45,499 bases of DNA, taken from the NCBI GenBank assembly GCA_905480295.1, contig CAJQPW010000163.1, positions 1 through 45,499 on the forward strand. The letters are read 5' to 3'. Source of the DNA: an uncultured Rhizobiaceae group bacterium. Its GTDB lineage: Bacteria > Pseudomonadota > Alphaproteobacteria > Rhizobiales > Rhizobiaceae. Within the stretch, counting starts at the first letter, position 1, and the number at the start of each line of letters is the position of its first letter. Below are positions 24,988-32,963 of this stretch, piece after piece. Position numbers and translations under genes: made by a program. Under the pieces are notes generated by a model. That model saw only the letters and a list, made by a program, of their open reading frames with translations, was not told the origin of the DNA and ran no database searches.

Positions 24988-25651
24988 TCAACCCAGCAGC
25001 GCCTGCTCCGCAGAACTGAAAAAATGCACGTTTTCGGGTTGAAAGCGCAAGGAGACTTTTTGGCCTTTCAGACGGGAGGCCGCCGCCTCCGCCCGCACAG
25101 TAATCGATCCCAATCCTTCGCAATTGACGTTGAGAAACGTATCGGAGCCGAGATATTCGGCAACCTCAACCGTGCCGGAGCAATGGGCGTCCTTGTTATC
25201 AGAAATGTCGATATGCTCCGGGCGAATGCCCAGTACCGTTACGTCTTTCCCAAGGGCGCCAAGGGTATGAGTATCTGAGCCATGCCCGGGCAGTGAAAAT
25301 TTACCGCCGTCTGCACTGCAGTTCAGCACATTCATTTTCGGACTGCCTATAAATTGAGCCACAAACAGATTGGCCGGTCGTTCATACAGCTCCCGTGGCG
25401 TACCGACCTGCATGATCAAGCCATCGCGCAAGACAACAATCTTGTCGGCCAACGTCATGGCTTCCACCTGGTCGTGGGTGACATAGACCATGGTTGTCTT
25501 CAGAGTTTCATGCAGCCTGGCTATTTCCAGTCTCATCTGCACCCGCAATGCCGCATCGAGATTGGACAGAGGCTCATCAAACAGAAAGCCGAGCGGTTCA
25601 CGCGCTTTAAAACCGCAAAATCGGTCAACTTTTGAAAGTTGTGGCACTCAT
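24988..25651 (-). pseudogene. Decayed ABC sugar-importer ATPase (MalK/UgpC type) with internal deletion and frameshift
   Basis: The remaining frame has Walker B plus D-loop (FLFDEPLSNLDAALR), the H-loop (VYVTHDQVEAM), LYERPANLFVAQFIGSPKMN and a C-terminal TOBE-like region with LGIRPEHIDI. Walker A, the Q-loop and the LSGGQ signature are missing. Just upstream, AAGGA then ATG at 25651 begins MSATTFK before a frameshift (one base too many or two too few); in the other frame LSKVDRFCG resembles the first strand of an ABC ATPase. So the original start seems present, with an internal deletion joining about residue 15 to the segment before Walker B. No permease or binding-protein genes flank it. 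Confidence 0.78.
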
Positions 25652-25936
25652 TGAAATTTTCCTTGGTTCCTCATACGAAGTAGTGCGATGGGCAGGCCGA
25701 AAGTGTGGGTGTTCAGACAATTGTGCGCAATCATCAGGTCAATCGATGCTGTTTGTCGACGCGGAATATCATCGCGCCGCAAACAGTTCTTGCTGATCGG
25801 GACTATGGTCGCCATCATCTATGGAAACTGAATACTGCGATTAACACTGTTTGATTGCGCTACGGGATTCCTCTCCAACCCAGGTGTTTTCAATCGCCAT
25901 CGCTCCCACCATTAAGGAAAGCCCGTCGGCAACAGT

Positions 25937-27028
25937 ATGACTGAACAACGCGATATAATATCCACACGAGGTCTGCAGTTTGAATTCAACCGACACGGCG
26001 GAAACATCACAAATCTGGTAATCGAAACGGAAGACGGTCAATCCGTTCGTCCGCTCCATGCGGCACCATGGACACAAACTCCATCAGATTTACCAGACGA
26101 TGTCGATTTGGTTGAACGCCAACTGGCCGGAGACTTTTTCTGCGCTCCCTTCGGTGCCAGTGAAGGCGGACCCATTCACGGGCAAACGGCAAATGGAAAT
26201 TGGCAACCGCAGCCGGCCGCCCAAGGAAAGGCTGATACGGTTCGATACACCCTGCAACAGACCGTGCAAGGCGCCAAAGTGGAAAAAAGCTTTACCCTCG
26301 TGGAAGGCCATCCGTTCTTATACCAAAATCATACATTCAGCGGAGGCCAACTTGACCTGCCAATTGCCCATCACGCGATGATTCATGTGCCGGGAGGGGC
26401 ACAATTGAGTTTTTCAAAAAAACAATTTGGCATAACGCCAACTGCCCCTCTCGAAACCGACCCTGCACGGGGCCAATGCTCACTGCTATATCCCCAGCGC
26501 TTTGAAGACATCACCAAAACAGCCCTTGCCGATGGTGGCATATCAGATGCCAGCCAATATCCGTTTTCCCAAGGCCATGAAGACATCTTGATTCTGGCTG
26601 AAGACAAAGCGGCGACGACGGGATGGTCCGCCGCCCTGGCGGAAAAGGATGGATTTTTGTTTTTCGCCATAAAGGACGCGCGCGTCCTACCCGAAACTCT
26701 GCTTTGGATGAGCAATGGTGGTCGATATTACCCGCCATGGTCGGGGCGCCACACCGCTGTATTGGGAATTGAAGAGGCGGCAACCGCTTGCCACGACAGG
26801 GGAGACTTTGGCAGCTCACCCAAGATATCTCAGCATGGACTAAAGTGCGGACTGACCTTGCAGCAGGACGCCGATAAAGAAATACGCTACGGATTTGGTG
26901 CGATTCCTGTGCCTGAAGGTTGGAGCAAGATCGACGACATTGACGTGGAGAGCAACCGACTGACGCTAATGGATATCAGCGGAGAAAGCCTGACACTCCC
27001 CTTTTTGGGATCACATTTTGGTCTTTAG
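25937..27028 (+). CDS. Aldose 1-epimerase (galactose mutarotase)-like protein
   Basis: 363 aa with the beta-sandwich pattern of mutarotases: RGLQFEFNRHGGNITNLVI at the start, GDFFCAPFG, GPIHGQTANGNW, a central HHAMIHVPGG and LGIEEAATACH near the end. Mutarotases interconvert alpha and beta anomers using a His and a Glu; GIEEA probably carries the Glu and GPIHG or HHAMIH the His. A strong AAGGAAAG lies 16 bases upstream of the ATG, farther than ideal, so the start is not certain. It sits 364 bp in front of the sugar-importer operon and may prepare or sense the same sugar. It is separately promoted. Confidence 0.72.
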   Translation: MTEQRDIISTRGLQFEFNRHGGNITNLVIETEDGQSVRPLHAAPWTQTPSDLPDDVDLVERQLAGDFFCAPFGASEGGPIHGQTANGNWQPQPAAQGKADTVRYTLQQTVQGAKVEKSFTLVEGHPFLYQNHTFSGGQLDLPIAHHAMIHVPGGAQLSFSKKQFGITPTAPLETDPARGQCSLLYPQRFEDITKTALADGGISDASQYPFSQGHEDILILAEDKAATTGWSAALAEKDGFLFFAIKDARVLPETLLWMSNGGRYYPPWSGRHTAVLGIEEAATACHDRGDFGSSPKISQHGLKCGLTLQQDADKEIRYGFGAIPVPEGWSKIDDIDVESNRLTLMDISGESLTLPFLGSHFGL

Positions 27029-27297
27029 ATAAGCAATCACATTTCAGTTGTAAGGCCACAAGCCGCTGTCACACTTGGGACTATCAAGCCACATGCGACA
27101 CCATGGCGGGCACTGGGAACTTGCCTGATCATTAGCAAGGAAAATGGGGCAGGAAGAGTGCAAAATCAGTATTTACCGAATGCACGCCCCGCACAATCAA
27201 GTTGAATTTCCGCCAAACACCGCGGGTGCTTTCGTAGCCCAAATGCTGGTTGAACCAAGAAAAGGAAAGGTGCTTTGAACGAACAAGGTCAAAATTT
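27029..27297. other. Non-coding region upstream of the importer operon
   Basis: I see no gene in these bases on either strand. Together with the operator block that follows, they make up the 364-bp gap before the binding-protein gene. They could hold further regulator sites or a transcript end for the mutarotase-like gene, but no hairpin with a T-run was found. Confidence 0.4.
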
Positions 27298-27349
27298 GAT
27301 GTACGCACCACAGATTTTTCTTGACTCGATGTACGTACCTCATTTAGCC
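27298..27349 (+). promoter_or_regulatory. Promoter of the importer operon with two LacI-type operators
   Basis: Two 14-bp sites, GATGTACGCACCAC (27298-27311) and GATGTACGTACCTC (27328-27341), match at 12 of 14 positions and are exactly 30 bp apart, about three helical turns. Each is an imperfect palindrome centred on CG, as LacI-family operators are. A -35-like TTGACT (27321-27326) lies between them, and the second site fills the spacer to a weak -10 region at about 27344-27349, so a bound repressor would block RNA polymerase. The LacI gene of the same operon (34593) is the natural candidate. Confidence 0.65.
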
Positions 27350-27392
27350 TTTTGAACAGCTCATCAAAACCGAGCTTATTAAGGAGGAGACT

Positions 27393-28715
27393 ATGTCAAA
27401 ATACAAAAAGGTCTTGGCTGCACTCGCAATGGGTGGATTTTTCACCGCATCGGCACCTGCAGCACAAGCTGACGACTTGACACTCTGCTGGGCTGCTTGG
27501 GATCCAGCCAACGCACTTGTCGAGTTAAGCAAGGAGTTTGAATCCCAATCTGGTCACAAAATGAATTTTGAATTTGTGCCTTGGCCCAATTTTGCAGACC
27601 GCATGCTCAACGAACTGAACTCTGGCGGCAAACTTTGCGATTTGCTGATCGGTGACAGTCAGTGGATCGGCGGTGGTGCGGAAAATGGTCACTACGTCAA
27701 GTTGAACGATTTCTTCGACAAAGAAGGCATCAGCATGAACGACTTCGCCCCGGCGACGGTTTATGCCTACTCAACATGGCCAAAAGGCACGCCGAATTAT
27801 TATGCCCTGCCCGCCATGGGTGACGCCAATGGCTGGTTTTATCGCAAGGACTGGTTTCAACGCGACGATATCAAAGCGGCTTACAAGGCTGCAACCGGTC
27901 AGGAACTTGGCGAACCAAAAACCCAAAAGGAAATGCTGCAGATTGCGCAATTCTTCCAGGGTCGGGAAATCGATGGCAAGACCGTTTACGGCGCTGCAAT
28001 CTTCACCGAACGCGGGTCAGAAGGCATCACCATGGGTGTAACCTCGGCGCTTTATCCTTGGGGTTTCAAGTATGAAAACACCCCAGGCAAATATGACATG
28101 CAAGGAGCCGTTAACTCTCCAGAAGCTGTCGAAGCCTTGGACTTCTATAAGCAGTTTTATAAAACCGCGACACCTCCCGGATACACCAATTCCTATATGG
28201 GTGAATCGCTCGATGCGTTTAAGTCCGGTCAGGTCGCTATGGCGATGAACTGGTTCGCCTTTTTCCCTGGTCTTTATGCCGACCCAAATACTGGCGGTGA
28301 CAAGATCGACTTCTTTGTGAATCCGCCTCAAAATCAGGCCGGCTCCACACTGGGTGGCCAGGGTATTTCGGTTGTCTCTTATTCCGAAAAGAAAGATGCG
28401 GCTCTGGAATACATCAAGTGGTTTTCCCAACCATCGGTTCAGGCCAAATGGTGGGAGCTGGGTGGATACTCTGCTCATAATTCGGTCTTGAACGACCCTG
28501 GCTTCGTCAAAAGTCAGCCCTTTGCGGGCGACTTCCTTGAAGCGATGGGCGCCGTGCAGGACTTCTGGCAGGAACCAGCTTATGCTGAATTGTTGCTGGC
28601 CATGCAAAAGCGTGTTCACGACTTTGTCGTGGCCGACAAGGGAACAGCAAAAGAAGCTCTTGATCTGCTGATTGAAGACTGGACTGAAGTTTTCGAAGAC
28701 GAAGGCAAGCTCTGA
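27393..28715 (+). CDS. ABC transporter substrate-binding protein (family 1, sugar type)
   Basis: 440 aa. A Sec signal peptide (MSKYKKVLAALAMGG, cleavage about after AQA at residue 26) directs it to the periplasm. The mature part has the family 1 solute-binding pattern: LTLCWAAWDPANALVELSKEF, CDLLIGDSQWIGG, ANGWFYRKDWF, FKSGQVAMAMNWFAFFPG and GGQGISVVSYSEKKDAALEYI. Its Trp/aromatic-rich cleft segments suit a carbohydrate or polyol. An AAGGAGGAG Shine-Dalgarno supports the start and high expression. It is the first gene of the operon and is followed by an intercistronic hairpin. The ligand is unknown. Confidence 0.9.
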   Translation: MSKYKKVLAALAMGGFFTASAPAAQADDLTLCWAAWDPANALVELSKEFESQSGHKMNFEFVPWPNFADRMLNELNSGGKLCDLLIGDSQWIGGGAENGHYVKLNDFFDKEGISMNDFAPATVYAYSTWPKGTPNYYALPAMGDANGWFYRKDWFQRDDIKAAYKAATGQELGEPKTQKEMLQIAQFFQGREIDGKTVYGAAIFTERGSEGITMGVTSALYPWGFKYENTPGKYDMQGAVNSPEAVEALDFYKQFYKTATPPGYTNSYMGESLDAFKSGQVAMAMNWFAFFPGLYADPNTGGDKIDFFVNPPQNQAGSTLGGQGISVVSYSEKKDAALEYIKWFSQPSVQAKWWELGGYSAHNSVLNDPGFVKSQPFAGDFLEAMGAVQDFWQEPAYAELLLAMQKRVHDFVVADKGTAKEALDLLIEDWTEVFEDEGKL

Positions 28716-28732
28716 CTTCAACGACCCAACAC

Positions 28733-28762
28733 AGCAATCGGGGCTCTGTCGCTCCGATTGCT
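28733..28762 (+). repeat. Intercistronic stem-loop after the binding-protein gene
   Basis: AGCAATCGGGGC (28733-28744) pairs with GCTCCGATTGCT (28751-28762) over 12 bp including one G-T pair, around a 6-nt loop. There is no T-run. Such hairpins after binding-protein genes protect the upstream message and lower expression of the permeases, as in malE-malF. Confidence 0.7.
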
Positions 28763-28790
28763 TCCCGAAAATTGCTGACAAGATTGAACC

Positions 28791-29738
28791 ATGTTGAACA
28801 AACCTATGGAACGGGTGGCTTCTGCCACGCCCAGCCCTATTGCGCACAGTGTGCGCGGTCTGAGTGATCGCGCCATTGCTTGGGTCTTTGTGGCGCCAAC
28901 AATCTTTCTGCTGCTGGCAATCAATATTTTTCCGCTCATTTGGACCATTCAACTGAGCTTCACCAATTACAAGGCCAATCGAATTGGCAGAGAGGTGAAA
29001 AATGTCGGCCTGCGCAACTACGAGCGCATCCTAACCGATACCGATATCTGGCTTAACATGCAGGCCACAGCACATTTCCTGTTCTGGACAATCGCCTTAC
29101 AGGTACTGATAGGATTTGCTCTCGCCTGGTTAATCAACAAAAAATTCAAAGGCAACGATCTCTGGACGACAATTATTGTCTTGCCGATGATGTTGTCGCC
29201 GGCGGTGGTGGGCAATTTCTGGAAATTTCTCTACCAGCCACAAATCGGTTTGTTTAATTATATCATCTCATTTTTTACAGGGGTCGAGCCCTCCAGCTTT
29301 CAAATGCTGGGGCAGGTCAATCTCGCGCCCTGGTCCATTGTCATAGTTGATACCTGGATGTGGACCCCGTTTGTAATGCTGATCTGTCTGGCCGGTCTTC
29401 GGTCGATCCCAGACTATATCTATGAAGCAGCCGAAATTGACCGTGCCTCCAAATGGCGGCAATTCTGGACAATCACGGTACCAATGGTAATGCCGTTTCT
29501 GATGCTTGCTGTTTTGTTCAGAGGCATCGAAAACTTCAAAATGTTTGACCTGGTCGTTCAATTGACCGGCGGCGGGCCCGGCTCGACGACTGAGCTAACG
29601 TCAATCAATCTTAAGCGAGAAGCCTTTGAAAAATGGCGCACCGGCTATGCCAGCGCCTACGCCATCATCTTGTTTGTCACCGTATTTGGACTTGCAAGCA
29701 TCTATGTCAAAGCACTCAACAAGGTGAAAGAACGATGA
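28791..29738 (+). CDS. ABC sugar transporter permease (MalF/UgpA type)
   Basis: 315 aa inner-membrane protein. About six helices are visible, starting with WVFVAPTIFLLLAINIFPLI. The cytoplasmic EAA loop, YEAAEIDRASKWRQFWTITVPM, binds the ATPase. The start fits the ATG at 28791, though no strong ribosome-binding site is seen; M6 (28806) is possible. It overlaps the next permease gene by ATGA. Together with the following permease it would form the heterodimeric pore. Function as an importer is inferred from the binding protein upstream. Confidence 0.9.
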   Translation: MLNKPMERVASATPSPIAHSVRGLSDRAIAWVFVAPTIFLLLAINIFPLIWTIQLSFTNYKANRIGREVKNVGLRNYERILTDTDIWLNMQATAHFLFWTIALQVLIGFALAWLINKKFKGNDLWTTIIVLPMMLSPAVVGNFWKFLYQPQIGLFNYIISFFTGVEPSSFQMLGQVNLAPWSIVIVDTWMWTPFVMLICLAGLRSIPDYIYEAAEIDRASKWRQFWTITVPMVMPFLMLAVLFRGIENFKMFDLVVQLTGGGPGSTTELTSINLKREAFEKWRTGYASAYAIILFVTVFGLASIYVKALNKVKER

Positions 29739-30673
29739 GCAGCTTTTCCGTCACAGACACGTCAAGTCGCACGAAACGGATCGCCGGAACATTGGTGATT
29801 GTCTATGCGCTGATAACGATGCTTCCTCTGGTCTGGATTGGCGCAACCGGCTTCAAAAGCCCGGCAGATGCTATCAGCTATCCACCCAAGGTGGTTTTCA
29901 GCCCTACGCTTGAGGGTTACGTCAACCTGTTCACCACCCGCACCCGACAGACACAGGAATATCTGCAGAATAATCCTCCAACCAACTGGGCCGATGAGAT
30001 TGTTCGTCAATATGATATGGTTATCGTAGGGCCGTCGAAATTCGGAGAACGCTTCCTCAATTCTGTCATTATTGGCTTCGGTTCGACCTTTTTGAGCATA
30101 TTCCTCGGGACGCTGGCCGCCTATGCCTTTAGCCGGTTCAAAATTCCGTTGGCCGATGATTTGTTGTTTTTTATCCTGTCCACCCGAATGATGCCGCCTA
30201 TCGCTGTAGCGATACCAATTTTTCTGATGTATCGGAATCTCGGTCTGAGCGACACGCATTTGGGCATGATTCTGCTCTACACGGCGGTCAATATCTCCTT
30301 GGCGGTTTGGTTGCTGAAGGGGTTCATCGACGAGATCCCCCGAGAGTATGAAGAGGCTGCCTTGATAGACGGCTACACGCGGTTTCAGGCCTTCTACAAG
30401 GTCGTGCTTCCGCAGGCAGCTACCGGAATTGCATCCACCGCCATCTTCTGCCTGATCTTCGCCTGGAACGAATATGCCTTTGCGGTTCTGCTGACTTCGG
30501 CAACCGCCCAGACTGCGCCGCCGTTCATTCCCACGATAATCGGTATTGGCGGTTTGGACTGGCCCGCCGTCGCTGCAGGAGCGACCCTGTTCCTGCTGCC
30601 GGTGATGATTTTCACAATCATGCTGCGCAAACATCTGCTGCGTGGAATTACATTTGGAGCGGTTCGCAAATGA
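29735..30673 (+). CDS. ABC sugar transporter permease (MalG/UgpE type)
   Basis: 312 aa. I chose the ATG at 29735 because it overlaps the previous stop by ATGA; the open frame before it is antisense-like and lacks membrane character. Helices include GTLVIVYALITMLPLVWIG and FLSIFLGTLAAYAFSRF. The EAA loop is YEEAALIDGYTRFQAFYKVVL. A long periplasmic segment (about residues 60-105) separates the first two helices, more than in many MalG proteins. The gene overlaps the small membrane-protein gene by ATGA. It is the second subunit of the pore. Confidence 0.9.
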   Translation: MSSFSVTDTSSRTKRIAGTLVIVYALITMLPLVWIGATGFKSPADAISYPPKVVFSPTLEGYVNLFTTRTRQTQEYLQNNPPTNWADEIVRQYDMVIVGPSKFGERFLNSVIIGFGSTFLSIFLGTLAAYAFSRFKIPLADDLLFFILSTRMMPPIAVAIPIFLMYRNLGLSDTHLGMILLYTAVNISLAVWLLKGFIDEIPREYEEAALIDGYTRFQAFYKVVLPQAATGIASTAIFCLIFAWNEYAFAVLLTSATAQTAPPFIPTIIGIGGLDWPAVAAGATLFLLPVMIFTIMLRKHLLRGITFGAVRK

Positions 30674-30858
30674 CTGGTTTCATTCGAGGAGTTTTCAGAT
30701 TTCGCCGCGGCCCCTGGGAAATGTTGGCCACGATTCTAATTGCGCTGGGTGTCTTTATGCTGATGCAACCGTTTATGATGTGGGCCTACACCTACTCATT
30801 CATAACAACTCTCGTTGGCACGGTGATGTTTATCATCGTCAGTCATTTTCCGGAGTAA
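30670..30858 (+). CDS. Small two-helix membrane protein inside the ABC importer operon, 62 aa
   Basis: Starts at ATG 30670 overlapping the permease stop and ends just before the ATPase start, so it is translationally coupled on both sides. It begins with a basic cytoplasmic segment (MTGFIRGVFRFRRGPWEM), then two hydrophobic helices (about residues 19-38 and 42-58), ending SHFPE. Similar tiny proteins occur in other alphaproteobacterial sugar-importer operons of this layout, and glycerol importer operons contain an unrelated small membrane gene at a comparable place. A structural or regulatory accessory of the permease is the likely role, but there is no proof. Function unknown. Confidence 0.75.
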   Translation: MTGFIRGVFRFRRGPWEMLATILIALGVFMLMQPFMMWAYTYSFITTLVGTVMFIIVSHFPE

Positions 30859-30860
30859 TC

Positions 30861-31958
30861 ATGGCTGAGATAATCATCAAGAATATCCGCAAGCAGTTTG
30901 GTGACTTTGTCGCCGTGCAGGAAAGTTCGTTCACGGTTGAAGATGGTGAATTCTTCATGCTGCTGGGGCCGTCTGGCTGTGGGAAAACCACCACATTGCG
31001 CATGATTGCAGGGTTGGAATTGCCGACATCCGGAGAAATCTTCCTTGATGGGGAAGAAATCAGTCAAAGGCCACCATCAGCGCGTGACATCGCATTTGTA
31101 TTCCAGATGTTCGCCCTCTATCCGCATTTGAATGTTCGAAAAAATATTTCCTATCCTTTGGTCAGCCAGGGCATGTCGAAGTCCAAGATCAAAGATAAGG
31201 TCAGCGAAGTTGCCGGCATTCTTGGAATTGAAGACATCTTAAACCGACCAGTCGGCGGATTGTCAGGCGGTGACAGGCAGCGGGTTGCACTGGGCCGCGC
31301 CATCGTGCGCGAACCCAAAGCCTTTATGATGGACGAACCGCTGGGCGCACTGGATGCTGAGTTTAGGGAACGGATGGCGGAAGAATTGCGCGCCTTGCAC
31401 GACCGCATGGGCGCAACCACCGTTTACGTAACGCATGATCAACTCGAAGCCATGCAGATGGGTGACAAGATTGTCGTTATGAACAACGCGGTGGTTGAAC
31501 AATTTGGCACGCCCCGCGAAATCTACGACAAACCGGCGACCATGTTTGTTGCTGATTTCATTGGGTCGCCATCCATGAACTTTCTCGATTTTGAGGGCAA
31601 GCTCGCGGAAAATGACACACAAGTTGAACTTTCAGGGACTGTATTGAACATTCCAGCTTTGCGTGAAGGCGCCCAGGGAAAGCTCAGTTACGGGGTTCGA
31701 CCGGAGCATCTGCAATTCTCCGACAAGGCAAATTTTCGAGGCGAAGTCATTGCGTCTGAATATCTTGGAACAACGCAAATCGTGACCTTGGACACCGCCT
31801 GCGGAATGTTAAAGGCGCGGATCGGTTCAGACCAGAAAGCAACGGTCGGTGAAAAGGTTGGCCTCAATGTCAACTCACAAACGGTTACGGTTTTTGACCG
31901 GTCTTCAGGCCAGGCGCTGAAATCGGCTCTGAACGAGGGAGTTGTCGGAAATGGCTGA
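30861..31958 (+). CDS. ABC transporter ATP-binding protein 1 (MalK/UgpC family)
   Basis: 365 aa from ATG 30861, with GGAG five bases upstream. All nucleotide-binding motifs are present: Walker A GPSGCGKTTT, Q-loop AFVFQMF, signature LSGGDRQRVALGRA (Asp instead of the usual Gln), Walker B AFMMDEPLGALDA and H-loop VTHDQLEAM. A C-terminal TOBE-like regulatory domain contains YGVRPEHLQF. The intact second ATPase overlaps its 3' end by 8 bp. Two different ATPases in one operon suggest a heterodimeric motor, as in the glycerol importer GlpST. Confidence 0.9.
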   Translation: MAEIIIKNIRKQFGDFVAVQESSFTVEDGEFFMLLGPSGCGKTTTLRMIAGLELPTSGEIFLDGEEISQRPPSARDIAFVFQMFALYPHLNVRKNISYPLVSQGMSKSKIKDKVSEVAGILGIEDILNRPVGGLSGGDRQRVALGRAIVREPKAFMMDEPLGALDAEFRERMAEELRALHDRMGATTVYVTHDQLEAMQMGDKIVVMNNAVVEQFGTPREIYDKPATMFVADFIGSPSMNFLDFEGKLAENDTQVELSGTVLNIPALREGAQGKLSYGVRPEHLQFSDKANFRGEVIASEYLGTTQIVTLDTACGMLKARIGSDQKATVGEKVGLNVNSQTVTVFDRSSGQALKSALNEGVVGNG

Positions 31959-32949
31959 GGTTCAGCTCAAAAATGTTTCAAAATCTTTCGCAGATACATC
32001 TGCGATCACGGATATGACGTTTGGCATTGACGATGGTGAATTTGTTGTTCTTCTCGGCCCAACCGGTGCCGGAAAAACGACAACGTTGCGTTTGATAGCT
32101 GGCCTTGAAAACTGCGACGCTGGGTCGATTGAAATCGACGGCACGGTTGTGAACCACTACACGCCTGCCCAGCGAAACGTAGCAATGGTGTTTCAACAAT
32201 ACTCGCTCTATCCCCATCTGTCAGTTCGCGACAATTTGGCCTTTCCACTCCGCTCTCCCATTCTCAAAACTCCAGAGGATGAAATTACGCGCAAGGTCAA
32301 TGAGGTGGCTGAAATCCTGCACATCCCCAACAAGCTGGACAATAAGGCGACGGAGCTTTCAGGCGGTGAAATGCAGCGTGTTTCCATTGGCAGGGCATTG
32401 GTTCGCGATCCGGCTATTTTCCTCATGGATGAACCGTTGAGTTCGCTTGATGCAAAACTGCGAGCCGACTTGCGGGTGGAACTCAAACGTCTGCAGGCCG
32501 AGATGAAAAAGACCCTGTTATACGTTACCCATGATCAGATCGAAGCGATGACCATGGCTAGCCAAATTGGGGTGCTGGACGAGGGGCGACTGGTCCAATT
32601 TGGAACGCCGCGCGACATTTATCAAAATCCCAACTCCACCTACGTCGCAGCGCGACTGGGTCAGCCCCGCATTAATCTTCTGCCGTCGGGTCTGTTTGGA
32701 GAAAACGGGCCGCAAGGCGCCTCCCAAATTGGCTTGCGACCCGAAAATATTGAAGTTGGAAAAGGGCGTGACGCTCATATTCTACGCGTCGAACATCTGG
32801 GCGATCAGACTCGACTTCATTTGAAATTCGTCGAGCACGACCTGGTGACGCTGATCGATGCACATTCAGACTATCAAGAAGGTGAAACCATTCAGATTTC
32901 TGCTGTGGATCCACTCTTCTTCGATGCTGCCGGCAGTCGGATATCATAG
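31951..32949 (+). CDS. ABC transporter ATP-binding protein 2 (MalK/UgpC family)
   Basis: 332 aa from ATG 31951, with GGGAG ten bases upstream. Motifs are complete: Walker A GPTGAGKTTTLR, Q-loop AMVFQQYS, signature LSGGEMQRVSIGRA, Walker B IFLMDEPLSSLDAKLR and H-loop VTHDQIEAM, then GLRPENIEV in the C-terminal domain. The C-terminal domain is shorter than in ATPase 1. The two ATPases are clearly different sequences, so this is not a recent duplication. Probably forms a heterodimer with the gene upstream and couples to the permeases through their EAA loops. Confidence 0.9.
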   Translation: MAEVQLKNVSKSFADTSAITDMTFGIDDGEFVVLLGPTGAGKTTTLRLIAGLENCDAGSIEIDGTVVNHYTPAQRNVAMVFQQYSLYPHLSVRDNLAFPLRSPILKTPEDEITRKVNEVAEILHIPNKLDNKATELSGGEMQRVSIGRALVRDPAIFLMDEPLSSLDAKLRADLRVELKRLQAEMKKTLLYVTHDQIEAMTMASQIGVLDEGRLVQFGTPRDIYQNPNSTYVAARLGQPRINLLPSGLFGENGPQGASQIGLRPENIEVGKGRDAHILRVEHLGDQTRLHLKFVEHDLVTLIDAHSDYQEGETIQISAVDPLFFDAAGSRIS

Positions 32950-32963
32950 AGGAGATTGAAGTT

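Noticed and set aside
28017-28952. Long minus-strand frame (311 codons) opposite the binding-protein gene
   Set aside because: It lies antisense to a gene with a clear signal peptide, motifs and ribosome-binding site. Its translation shows no domain.
29762-30634. 290-codon minus-strand frame opposite the second permease
   Set aside because: Antisense shadow of a permease with EAA loop. The product is a low-complexity Q/R/D-rich sequence without domains.
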